A stretch of 64,000 bases of DNA from Candidatus Rhodoferax odensensis (GTDB taxonomy: Bacteria; Pseudomonadota; Gammaproteobacteria; Burkholderiales; Burkholderiaceae_C): assembly GCA_016718405.1 (NCBI GenBank), contig JADKDJ010000005.1:248001-312000 (forward strand). Direction: 5' to 3'. A program made the translations under genes and the position numbers. Positions 1 through 7,908 of this stretch are shown piece by piece. The notes beneath the pieces are model-generated. The model was not told the origin of the DNA, did no database searches, and worked only from the letters and a program-made list of their open reading frames with translations. Each line of letters starts with the position of its first letter. Within the stretch, counting starts at the first letter, position 1.

Positions 1-637
1 CCGGCACATAGCGCCAGCGCAGCACGGTGGCCAGCGCCGACTGGTCCAGCCGCTCGAAGCCGCTGGACTGCTTGATCTGCGCCTGCTGCGCCGTGCCGTC
101 GAGCCCAATCAGCGCGCGCACCACCACCTTGCCCTGCTCGCCCAGCCGCTTGCTCAAGGGCGGGTAGGGCGGCTTGGGGTTGTGCAGGTAGTCAGCATCG
201 CTGGAGGGCAGTTCCACACGGGGGGGTGCGGGCGGGGCGTTCGGCGCCGTGCTGACCGGCGCAGTTACCGCATCGGTGGCGGCAACCGGGGTGACCACGC
301 CTACTGGGGCGTTGGCGGCGGGTGTGGGATCAGCCACCGCCAATAACTCGGGTGCGCTCTGGTGCACCGGCGTCGGTGCGCGGCTTAGCACCGGTTTGAC
401 CAGGGTCGGCGCGGGCGGTGTGGGCGGCGGTGGCGCCACGATGGGTGATGCGGGTTCGATCAACTCGCTGAGGAGCTCGGCCGGCACCAGCACCTCCACC
501 GCGCGGCGCAGCAGGCCAGTCTGCAGCGCCCACAGCGCGGCGCCGTGGAACAGCAGCACGCTGGCCACGATCACCGTGATGCGTTGGGGGCGGCGTAGGT
601 GCGGGACCATGGCGGGCGCGGCGTTGGTGTGGGGCAT
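1..637 (-). CDS. tonB: Energy transducer TonB, C-terminus cut by window edge
   Basis: TonB spans the inner membrane and periplasm and passes proton-motive energy to outer-membrane receptors. About 212 codons are visible. They show a hydrophobic anchor near residues 20-40, then a long Pro/Ala/Val-rich linker, then the start of the TonB C-terminal domain (PKPPYPPLSKRLGEQGKV), which runs off the left edge. The ATG at 637 overlaps the stop of the upstream siderophore receptor by one base (TGATG), so the two are probably translationally coupled and co-transcribed under the Fur-type promoter near 3040. This makes it likely a dedicated TonB for that receptor. The terminal 10-20 residues cannot be seen. 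Confidence 0.85.
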   Translation of the reverse strand, partial: MPHTNAAPAMVPHLRRPQRITVIVASVLLFHGAALWALQTGLLRRAVEVLVPAELLSELIEPASPIVAPPPPTPPAPTLVKPVLSRAPTPVHQSAPELLAVADPTPAANAPVGVVTPVAATDAVTAPVSTAPNAPPAPPRVELPSSDADYLHNPKPPYPPLSKRLGEQGKVVVRALIGLDGTAQQAQIKQSSGFERLDQSALATVLRWRYVP

Positions 638-2936
638 CAGAACTTGACGTTGAGCGTGAGCTGCGTCAAACGCCCGGCGCCAGGGACGTAGTGCCCGGAG
701 TACAGCGAGTCGGCAAACAGCTTGTCGGTCACGTTACTGACATTGCCCTTGAGCGTGTAGCGCTCATTGAAGCGGTATTCGCCCATCAGCTCCAGCGTGG
801 CATAGCTGGGCGCCAGCCAGCCAGGGTTGCGGTTGGGCGCTTGCTCACCGCGAAAATTCACACCCGCGCCCAGGCGCAGTTCGGGGGTGAACTGGTAGGT
901 GCTCCACACCGTGCCGCTGTGCTTGGGCGTCAGGGATGGACGCTCGCCCTGGCGTTCACCCGGGTGGCGGTGGGCGCGGCTTTGTCGATGGAAGCGATGG
1001 GCATCCACATGTAGGAGCCGTAGACCTCCCACTTCGGTGTCAGTCGGCCCGTGGCGTCGATCTCGATGCCGGCGGTGTGACGCTGGCCGGACAGCAGGAA
1101 GGCGGTGGCGGCGGAGTCAGGGTCGGTGTTGCGCTCGTTGTACTTGGTCGAGTGAAAGATCGCCAAACGTGTGGTGAAGCGGTGGTCGGCGCTGTCGAGC
1201 TTGGCGCCGAGCTCCAGGTTGCGGCTTTGCTCGGGTGGTGTGTTGGCGCTCAGGGCGCTGTAGGAGTAGGTGTCGGCCGAGGTGTTGAACGAGGTGCCAT
1301 AAGAGAAGTGCAACGATGCCGAATCACTAGGCTGGTACAGCACACCCAGGCGCTGGCTCCAGTCGGCGATTGTTTGGCGATAAGTGGTGGTGATACCGGT
1401 GACCGCTGTGGTGTCAAAGCTACCCTTCATGCTGTCGTAACGCAGGCCTCCAAGCACTTTCCAATGCGGCGCGACTTGCACCATGTCTTGCGCATAGACA
1501 CCGATGTTGCGCGCCTCGAAGGCGCTGGACACGCTCAGGATGCGAAGGCTCTCGCCGATCCAGGCGCCATCGTTTGGCGTACCCGCCAAGGTTTTGGGCT
1601 TGGTCAGCGCAGCCGTGGCAGTTGTTGGCGTGGCAGCGCGGTAAACGTTCTTGGCCTCCTTGGCATAGTCGATGCCGGCCAGCAGTTCGTGCTTGAAGCC
1701 CAGGCCTGAGAACTTGCGGCTGAAGTCGCTTTGCAGGTAGAGCGAGTCGAGGTCTTGAATCTTCAGGTTGCTGCCGCGTGTCAGGATGGTGCTGGGGCTG
1801 AAGGTCTCCAAGGACACCAGGGCGCTGGGGCACTCCGGGTTGCTCACCACGCCGGTGGTGGTATTGGTGGTCTTGCGGCATAAGCGCACCGTGCCGGCGC
1901 GCTGGTCGCGCTCGTATTGGCCTTTGCGCAGCGTGGTCTTGAGTTCGCCGCCGTCCTGAAAGCGGTGAATGTGCGTGGCCGTCACGTAGTCGGCGCTGCC
2001 GGCGTTGTAATCGCTCGCCATGCCGAAGAAGCTGCTGGGCTTGAGCTTGTCGTTGATGGTGGTGCTGGCCACATCGGAGCTTTCGGTCGGCCGAATCCAG
2101 GGCAAGCCATAGTTCATGCCGTTGTTGTTCTTCAGGTGGTACAGACCGAACGAGAACTCGTCGGCGGTGCCGATGCCCAAGCGGTAGCCCAGCGCCAAGC
2201 CTTGTTTGTCGAGGCTGCTGCCCGCGCCGTTGTTATCGGCCCGGGTCACCATGGCGTTGATACGCAGCGCCTGGTCTTCGCCAGTGTGCAGGTTGAAGTC
2301 GCCGGTCACGCGGCGGTAGTCGTGGTTGCCCAGGGTGGTCGAAACCTCGTGGTCATTGATGGCGCGCGGCTGTTTGCTGACCTGGTTGACCGCGCCACCG
2401 GTGGAGCCACGTCCGAACAGCATCGAGGCTGAGCCGCGCAGCAACTCGATACGGTCGTTGTTGAAGGTGTCGCGTTCATAGAAGGCCGGGTCGCGCAGGC
2501 CGTCCACAAAGATGTCGCCCGTGGTAGCCAAGGAAAAGCCGCGCAGGCGGATGTCTTCCTCGCCGCCCTCGGCCGCCAGGAAGCTGACGCCGGCGGTCTG
2601 GTGCAGCGTGTCCTTCAGGGTGTCGAGGTTGCGGTCGTCCACCAGCTTTTCGGTCACCACGGTGACCGATTGGGGAATGTCGCGCAACTGCTGGTTGCCT
2701 TTGCCAATGCCGGTGGTGGTGGCGCGCAGGGCGTCCTTGCCTTCTGGTGCTTCGGCGCGCTCCTTCACCACCACGGGTTTGAGCGTCTTGTCGGGCTCGG
2801 CTGGGCTCTGCTGCGCCCAGGCACCCAGCGAACTGGCCAAGAGCAGCGCGCCCAGCGGCAGCATGGCAGTGTGATTTGCTATCAATTGAATAGCTGTTAA
2901 GTCAATAGTGATGGGCTTGGTGGCTGTATTTTTCAT
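637..2936 (-). CDS. TonB-dependent siderophore receptor (Fiu-like), one frameshift
   Basis: Outer-membrane receptor for ferric, probably catecholate-type, siderophores. The N-terminus has a signal peptide (hydrophobic stretch around residues 25-41 ending in AWAQ). The plug domain starts near residue 85 (IPQSVTVVTEKL) and contains the RGF and LLRGSASMLFGRGSTGG motifs typical of siderophore receptors. The last strand ends in LTLNVKF, with the usual terminal Phe. The frame breaks near 948-954: the first frame stops soon after ATRVNAR and the rest (GERPSLTPKHSGTVW) continues in another frame. Restoring one C gives RVNAQGERPSL and a protein of about 766 aa, close to E. coli Fiu. The cause is probably a sequencing indel, but a real mutation is possible. 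The start is ATG at 2936. Confidence 0.85.
2878..2894. repeat. 17-bp palindrome GCTAT-N7-ATAGC
   Basis: The sequence GCTATCAATTGAATAGC forms a 5-bp stem with a 7-nt loop. It lies inside the 5' coding region of the siderophore receptor and supplies part of the unusual extra residues before the core signal peptide (TAIQLIANHTAM). Two further elements of the same architecture occur in this window at 44341 and 57261. They resemble short dispersed palindromes I associate with Comamonadaceae genomes; that link is from memory. Confidence 0.4.
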
Positions 2937-3037
2937 AAATTGCGAGCAAATCCGCGTGGCGGTGACGGGTTCAGGGCGTTGAGGGTTGGCTCGAACGTCG
3001 CGTGCTAAGCAGGCGAGATCTGGCTGGCGAGGTTTGG

Positions 3038-3073
3038 ATTGTATTGCAAATACGAATCGTTGTCATTTACAAT
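3038..3073. promoter_or_regulatory. Divergent promoter pair over a Fur-box-like site
   Basis: Positions 3048-3068 match the 21-bp Fur consensus (AAATGAGAATGATTATCATTT) at about 16 of 21 bases. Rightward promoter: TTGCAA (3044-3049), 18-bp spacer, TACAAT (3068-3073), serving the DUF1513 gene. Leftward promoter: ATGACA (3066-3061), 17-bp spacer, TACAAT (3043-3038), serving the siderophore receptor and tonB. Both promoters sit on the same operator, so iron-loaded Fur would shut off both directions together. Confidence 0.7.
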
Positions 3074-3112
3074 GCGAATTCCCTTTCCATCAATCTTTCT
3101 GATTCAGACCTC

Positions 3113-4276
3113 ATGCACAAGCGGCACTTCCTGCAACTCGGCGCGATTGGCGCAAGCACTTCTCTGTTGCCTCGGTTGGCTTCGGCTCAAACGGCGTCAG
3201 GTGGCGCCTCCCAGAGCCTGACTCTGGCTGCGGGCTGGCGTGGCGGCCCCGACGCACCGGGCGACTTCGTTGGCCTGCTGCAAGTGGACTGGCAGGCGGC
3301 GCAGGTGACAGTCAAGGCTGCAGTACCGGTGCCAAGTCGCGCGCACGGCTTGCTGGCCGAGGCCGGCGGCGGCTTCCTGGCGGTGGCGGTTCGCCCCGGC
3401 CAGTGGCTGCTGCGCTGCGACGCTGACGGCAAGGTGGTACAGCGCCATCACATGGACAGTGAAACGGGAGGTCGCACGCTGGACGGCCACGCCTGTGTCA
3501 GCGCCGATGGCGAATGGATCTACACGGCTGAGACCCAGCCCGGCTCGGGCCAAGGCTGGGTTTCGGTACGCGAGCGCCAGAGCCTGCGCAAAGTCGCCCA
3601 ATGGCGCACCCATGGCGCTGAGCCCCACCACTTGCTGGTGCATGCCGACGGCAGCCTGATGGTGGCCAACGGCGGGCTGCTGCGCGGCGAGGGGGACAAG
3701 AAACGTGATGTGCACTTGATGGACTCATCGCTGGTGCGGCTCGACACTGGCAGCGGTGAACGCCTGGGTCAATGGCGCCTGAAGGACGCGCGCCTGGGCC
3801 TGCGCCACATGGCCTGGAACGAACCTGCCACCAGCGGCGCGGGTACCAGACGCCTGCTGGGCATTGCCCTGCAGAACGAACACGATGACTTGACGCAACG
3901 ACGCAACTCCCCGGTGCTGGCGGTCTGGGATGGCGACACTCTGCGTACCCCCAGCCCAACTGCGGCGGCGGGTGGTTATTCGGGCGATATCGTGGCCGGG
4001 CCGGACGGGGGATTTGTTCTGAGCTGCCTGCGTTCCCATGTCGCGCTACAGTGGCGTCCGTCCGCGCCTGACGAGATGGTGACGGTGGCGCAGTTGCGGG
4101 ACTCCGGTGCGCTGGCACCCTGGATGGCCGAGGAGGCAGGCAAGCAGCGCCTTGATCAGTCCGGCGTGTTGCTGGCCGCCGCGGCCGGGCTGGCGCGCTG
4201 GCACCCCAGCGTAGCACCAGCGGTGCTGAAGTGGCCTGCAGACATGAAGCTGGACAACCACTGGGTTCGCACCTGA
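3113..4276 (+). CDS. DUF1513 domain-containing protein, likely periplasmic
   Basis: A 387-aa protein of the DUF1513 family, which is commonly found beside iron-uptake genes; its biochemical role is not established. The ATG at 3113 was chosen because it begins a signal-like N-terminus (MHKRHFLQLGAIGASTSLL...ASAQT) and because upstream codons overlap the promoter. The body has repeated WD/propeller-like strands (GGPDAPGDFVGLLQVD, HACVSADGEWIYTAE, HHLLVHADGSLMVANGG) expected of a beta-propeller. It is transcribed from the rightward half of the shared Fur-type promoter, divergent from the siderophore receptor, so iron repression is likely. Confidence 0.8.
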   Translation: MHKRHFLQLGAIGASTSLLPRLASAQTASGGASQSLTLAAGWRGGPDAPGDFVGLLQVDWQAAQVTVKAAVPVPSRAHGLLAEAGGGFLAVAVRPGQWLLRCDADGKVVQRHHMDSETGGRTLDGHACVSADGEWIYTAETQPGSGQGWVSVRERQSLRKVAQWRTHGAEPHHLLVHADGSLMVANGGLLRGEGDKKRDVHLMDSSLVRLDTGSGERLGQWRLKDARLGLRHMAWNEPATSGAGTRRLLGIALQNEHDDLTQRRNSPVLAVWDGDTLRTPSPTAAAGGYSGDIVAGPDGGFVLSCLRSHVALQWRPSAPDEMVTVAQLRDSGALAPWMAEEAGKQRLDQSGVLLAAAAGLARWHPSVAPAVLKWPADMKLDNHWVRT

Positions 4277-4322
4277 GCCCTTGCGGGACAGACCGCAGAC
4301 GCGAAGCGGGCCAGCTCTGTCC

Positions 4323-4565
4323 TCAACGACGAGACGCGGCCGAGGCGCAGCCGCTGCAAGCCGCGCTGCAGCCTGCGTGCTTCTTCCGTCGGGCGACAAG
4401 TGTGAGTTTGAGCGTGGCCGGCAGCGGCAGGCCGACCAGGGTGGTTCGAATGTGGCGGATGACCGTCTCCGGTGCCAGCCGAAAGGCGCAATAGACGGCG
4501 CAGCCGAGCACCAGCGCTGATACGGCGAAGATCTCGATCAGGTGGTACAGCGACGCCGGGTGCAT
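4323..4565 (-). CDS. Small membrane-anchored Cys-rich protein in feo operon (DUF6587-like)
   Basis: An 80-aa protein starting five bases after the feoB stop, so it is almost certainly the third gene of the feo operon. Residues about 5-28 form one membrane segment (YHLIEIFAVSALVLGCAVYC). A basic middle follows, then a Cys cluster near the end (KKHAGCSAACSGCASA). It sits where enterobacterial feoC sits but has no winged-helix region, so it is not FeoC. Small Cys-rich feoB companions of this kind are annotated DUF6587 in related genomes, as I recall. The Cys cluster suggests a redox or iron-handling partner of FeoB; that is inference. Confidence 0.65.
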   Translation of the reverse strand: MHPASLYHLIEIFAVSALVLGCAVYCAFRLAPETVIRHIRTTLVGLPLPATLKLTLVARRKKHAGCSAACSGCASAASRR

Positions 4566-4570
4566 GGTGA

Positions 4571-6475
4571 TCAGGTGCCTGTCCAGGCCAGCGCGACGCG
4601 GTAGGTGACAAAGGCCGCTGCATAGGCCAGTGCGAACAGGTAGGCGGCCATCAGTGCGGGATAACGCCAGGAATTTGTTTCGCGCTTGACCACCACCAGC
4701 GTGGAGATGCACTGTGGTGCGAACACATACCAGGCCAGCAAGGCGTAGGCGGTTGCCAGCGACCAGCCATGGGCGATGATGGGACTCAGTGCCAGGGCCG
4801 TCTCCTCGCCGCTGGCAGACAGCGCATACACCGTGCCCAGGGCGCTGACCGCCACTTCACGTGCGGCCATGCCCGGAACCAGGGCAATCGAGATTTGCCA
4901 GTTGAAGCCAATCGGGGCAAAGACCACCTCCAGCGCGTGCCCGATCATGCCGGCAAGACTGTACTGAATGGCCGCGCCGGTGGCACCTGCTGGCGCGGCG
5001 GGAAAGCTGGCCAGGAACCACAGCAGCACCATCACCGCGAAGATGATCGTCCCCACGCGTTGCAGAAAGATGACGGCGCGTTGCCATAGTCCCAGCAACA
5101 CGTTGCGCAAGTTCGGCAGGCGGTAGGGTGGCAACTCCAGCATCAGTGGCTGGTAATCGCTGCGCATCCAGATACGCTTGAACACCCAGGCCACCGCCAT
5201 GGCCGACACCAGACCGGCCACGTACAGGCCAAACAGGGTCAGCCCCTGCAGGTTGAACCATCCCATCTCGCGTGCGGGAATGAAGGCACCAATCAGCAGC
5301 GCGTAGATGGGCAATCGGGCCGAGCAGGTCATCAGTGGTGCCACCATGATGGTGGCCAGGCGGTCGCGCCAGTTCGGGATCGTGCGCGTGGCCATGATGC
5401 CCGGCACGGCGCAGGCAAAGCTCGACAGCAGGGGGATGAAGGCGCGGCCCGACAGACCGACTCTGCCCATCAGGTTGTCCAGCAAGAAGGCGGCGCGCGG
5501 CAGGTAGCCCGAGTCTTCCAGCAGCAGGATGAAGAAGAACAGAATCAGGATCTGTGGCAGGAACACCACCACGCCGCCAAGCCCCGCCACGACGCCGTCG
5601 GCGAGCAGGCTTTGCAGCATACCCGGCGGCAGGTGGGCCTTGATGACCCCACCCAGCCAGGCCACGGCTTCCTTGATGGCGTCCATCGGGATCGCTGCCC
5701 ATGAGAACACGGCCTGGAACACCAGCATCAGCAGCAGCGCCAACAGGGCAAGGCCCCACACCGGGTGCATCACCACGGTGTCGAGTTTGTGGTTGAAGCG
5801 TTGTACCTGAGCTGCCCGCGGCACCGCGGCGGCCAGCACCCGCTTGACCTGCAACTGCAGCGTAAGCTGGTCTGGCAGCGGCGTGGCCGACCGCGCCGGC
5901 GTGGCGCGGGACAGTGCCTGCCGGGCGGCCGCCAGCAGCGCCTCGCGGCCGTTGTCCAGCTCGCGGCCGCGCAGGCGTGCGAGCCAGTTGCCCAGCAGGC
6001 TGTTGTCGACTGCGATGGTTTCTATCACCGGCAGGCCCAACTCTTGCGACAGGCGCGCCACGTCGATCTGCAGGCCGTGCGCGCGCGCCACGTCCATCAT
6101 GTTGAGCGCCACCACCATCGGCTTGCCGAGCGTGCGCAGTTGCAGCACCAGGCGCAGGTTCATGCGCAGGTTGGTGGCGTCCACGACCGCCACCATACTG
6201 TCCGGCACAAGCTCGCCCGGGCGCTTGCCCATCAGCACGTCATGCGTGACCGATTCATCGGCGGTGGTGGGGTTGAGGCTGTAGGTGCCCGGCAGGTCGA
6301 CGACGCACAGCGTGGTCCCGTCTGCCAACAGCACGCTGCCTTCCTTGCGCTCAACCGTGACACCGGCGTAGTTGGCGACCTTCTGCCGTGCGCCCGTCAG
6401 CAGGTTGAAGAGGGCGGTCTTGCCGCAGTTGGGGTTGCCAACCAGGGCGATGCAGGCTGGCGCTGCAGGGTTCAT
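4571..6475 (-). CDS. feoB: Ferrous iron transporter B
   Basis: FeoB imports Fe(II) across the inner membrane. The N-terminal GTPase domain shows G1 GNPNCGKT (residues 13-20), the switch region NYAGVTVERKEG, G3 DLPGTYSL and G4 NMMD. The membrane domain follows with the two Gate-type segments, including PLLSSFACAVPGIMATRTI and APLMTCSARLPIY. At 634 aa it is shorter than E. coli FeoB (773 aa) but full length for the compact beta-proteobacterial form. The start chosen is ATG at 6475, which overlaps the feoA stop as ATGA; a TTG two codons upstream is possible but less likely. The operon is feoA-feoB-small Cys protein. Confidence 0.95.
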   Translation of the reverse strand: MNPAAPACIALVGNPNCGKTALFNLLTGARQKVANYAGVTVERKEGSVLLADGTTLCVVDLPGTYSLNPTTADESVTHDVLMGKRPGELVPDSMVAVVDATNLRMNLRLVLQLRTLGKPMVVALNMMDVARAHGLQIDVARLSQELGLPVIETIAVDNSLLGNWLARLRGRELDNGREALLAAARQALSRATPARSATPLPDQLTLQLQVKRVLAAAVPRAAQVQRFNHKLDTVVMHPVWGLALLALLLMLVFQAVFSWAAIPMDAIKEAVAWLGGVIKAHLPPGMLQSLLADGVVAGLGGVVVFLPQILILFFFILLLEDSGYLPRAAFLLDNLMGRVGLSGRAFIPLLSSFACAVPGIMATRTIPNWRDRLATIMVAPLMTCSARLPIYALLIGAFIPAREMGWFNLQGLTLFGLYVAGLVSAMAVAWVFKRIWMRSDYQPLMLELPPYRLPNLRNVLLGLWQRAVIFLQRVGTIIFAVMVLLWFLASFPAAPAGATGAAIQYSLAGMIGHALEVVFAPIGFNWQISIALVPGMAAREVAVSALGTVYALSASGEETALALSPIIAHGWSLATAYALLAWYVFAPQCISTLVVVKRETNSWRYPALMAAYLFALAYAAAFVTYRVALAWTGT

Positions 6476-6771
6476 GCGCAAGGCGTCGTGTTATCGGGGT
6501 GCACTTCAATGCAGGCCGCTTCCAGCGCGCGCAGGGCAAACACCGTTTCGCCAACCTGTACCGCCAAGGGCTCACGCCCGCCTGGGCCGCGACGCAAGAC
6601 GGTGACCGACTCGCCGGGCAGAAACCCGAGTTCGGCGAGACGGGAGGTAAGCCTTGAATCGTGGGCTTGCCCCAGCGGTGGACGCAGCCCCACGATGGTC
6701 GCCACTCGGTGTTTGCCGAGCTGGTTGACAGAGCATGGATTGCTTGCGGCAGGTGATGCGTTTGCAGTCAT
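6472..6771 (-). CDS. feoA: Ferrous iron transport protein A
   Basis: FeoA is a small cytosolic SH3-like protein needed for FeoB-mediated Fe(II) uptake. The 99-aa product contains the FeoA core, with the ELGFLPGESVTVLRRGPGGREPLAVQVG stretch in two parts and a terminal FALRALEAACIEV region. The ATG at 6771 gives a normal family length; an in-frame extension upstream would run through the promoter. The stop overlaps the feoB start (ATGA), which indicates translational coupling. Regulation is most likely by Fur through the site at 6845-6865. Confidence 0.9.
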   Translation of the reverse strand: MTANASPAASNPCSVNQLGKHRVATIVGLRPPLGQAHDSRLTSRLAELGFLPGESVTVLRRGPGGREPLAVQVGETVFALRALEAACIEVHPDNTTPCA

Positions 6772-6824
6772 GAGTACAGGAGCCTCGAATAGATCACGCC
6801 CGCCGGTGGGCGATAGATGTAGGC

Positions 6825-6865
6825 AGTATAAGTCTTTTGGCTGCAAATAGCAATGATTCGCAATT
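6825..6865 (-). promoter_or_regulatory. feoAB promoter with Fur-box-like operator
   Basis: Reading leftward, TTGCTA (6853-6848) and TATACT (6830-6825) are separated by exactly 17 bases, a good sigma-70 promoter for feoA, whose ATG is at 6771. A Fur-like site at 6845-6865 matches the 21-bp consensus at about 15 positions and covers the -35 element, a standard repression geometry. Its architecture resembles the site at 3048-3068, which supports both being real. Confidence 0.7.
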
Positions 6866-6872
6866 AACAGAC

Positions 6873-7700
6873 TCAGTAACTCAAGCGCTCCGGTCGGATT
6901 TCCTGCAGGATGGTCGTGGCAATCTCTTCGATCGATTTTGTTGTAGTCGACAGCCAGCGAATGCCTGTGCGACGCATCATCGCTTCGGCTTCGCTCACCT
7001 CCATGCGGCAGTTCTCGATCGAGGCGTATTTCGAATGCGGGCGCCGCTCGTTGCGGATTTCACTCAAGCGTTCGGGCTGGATGGTCAATCCGAACAACTT
7101 GGATTTGTGCGCTTTCAGTGCAGGCGGTAGTTGCTGGCGCTCGAAGTCCTCGGGGATTAGTGGATAGTTCGATGCCTTCAAACCATATTGCATGGCCAGA
7201 TAGAGCGAGGTCGGCGTCTTGCCGCTGCGGCTCACCCCCACCAGGATCACGTCTGAGTGCGCCAGGTCCTGGTTGGACTGCCCATCGTCATGCGCCAGCG
7301 AAAAGTTGATGGCCTCGATGCGGTTTTGGTATTCCTTGCTCTTGCTGGCATCGCTGAAGCGACCCACGCGATGGTGGGATTTCACCTGAAGCTCTTTCTC
7401 CAGCGGGTGCACAAACGTACCAAACATGTCCAGCAGCATGCCTTGGCAGCCTTCCTGGATCACTTTGAGTACCTCCATGTTGACCAAGGTCGTGAACACG
7501 ATCGGCCGCTTGGCATCAACGACACCGGCATGGTTGATCTGCCGCACCGCTTGGTGCGCCTTGTCCACCGTATCGATGAAGGGCAGCCTGACGTGGCGGG
7601 CGCGGGTCTCGAACTGAGCCAGGATGGCGTTGCCAAAAGTCTCGGCGGTGATGCCGGTGCCGTCGGAGATGAAAAACACGGTGCGGTTGGGCATGGGCAT
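6873..7700 (-). CDS. ppsR: Phosphoenolpyruvate synthase regulatory protein (PSRP)
   Basis: A bifunctional ADP-dependent kinase and Pi-dependent pyrophosphorylase that switches PEP synthase off and on by phosphorylating its active-site region. The 275-aa product begins MPMPNRTVFFISDGTGITAE and carries the P-loop GVSRSGKTPTS near residues 155-165. The start at 7700 gives the usual family length of about 275 aa; the longer frame back to 7748 adds a non-conserved leader. It is divergent from ppsA, the gene for its target, a common pairing. Confidence 0.92.
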   Translation of the reverse strand: MPMPNRTVFFISDGTGITAETFGNAILAQFETRARHVRLPFIDTVDKAHQAVRQINHAGVVDAKRPIVFTTLVNMEVLKVIQEGCQGMLLDMFGTFVHPLEKELQVKSHHRVGRFSDASKSKEYQNRIEAINFSLAHDDGQSNQDLAHSDVILVGVSRSGKTPTSLYLAMQYGLKASNYPLIPEDFERQQLPPALKAHKSKLFGLTIQPERLSEIRNERRPHSKYASIENCRMEVSEAEAMMRRTGIRWLSTTTKSIEEIATTILQEIRPERLSY

Positions 7701-7908
7701 TGGTTTGGGTTGGGTGTTCAGATATCTGTAAGCACTGCGCTGCCTCAAAAGTCAGCAGCGCCCTACAATGATCGCAATTTACTAGATTTCCCATGCGCAC
7801 CCCTGAGCAAATCGAACAACAACAGTCTCGTGTGGCCTGTGCGGATGCCGTGGACGCGCCAGAGCGCTCATGGCGGATGGAGCCGGTTTCAACTTCTGGA
7901 GCTTTCCC

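Noticed and set aside
249..647. 132-codon plus-strand frame at the left edge
   Set aside because: Antisense to the TonB linker; the Ala/Gly/Thr-rich product reflects the Pro-rich coding sequence on the other strand.
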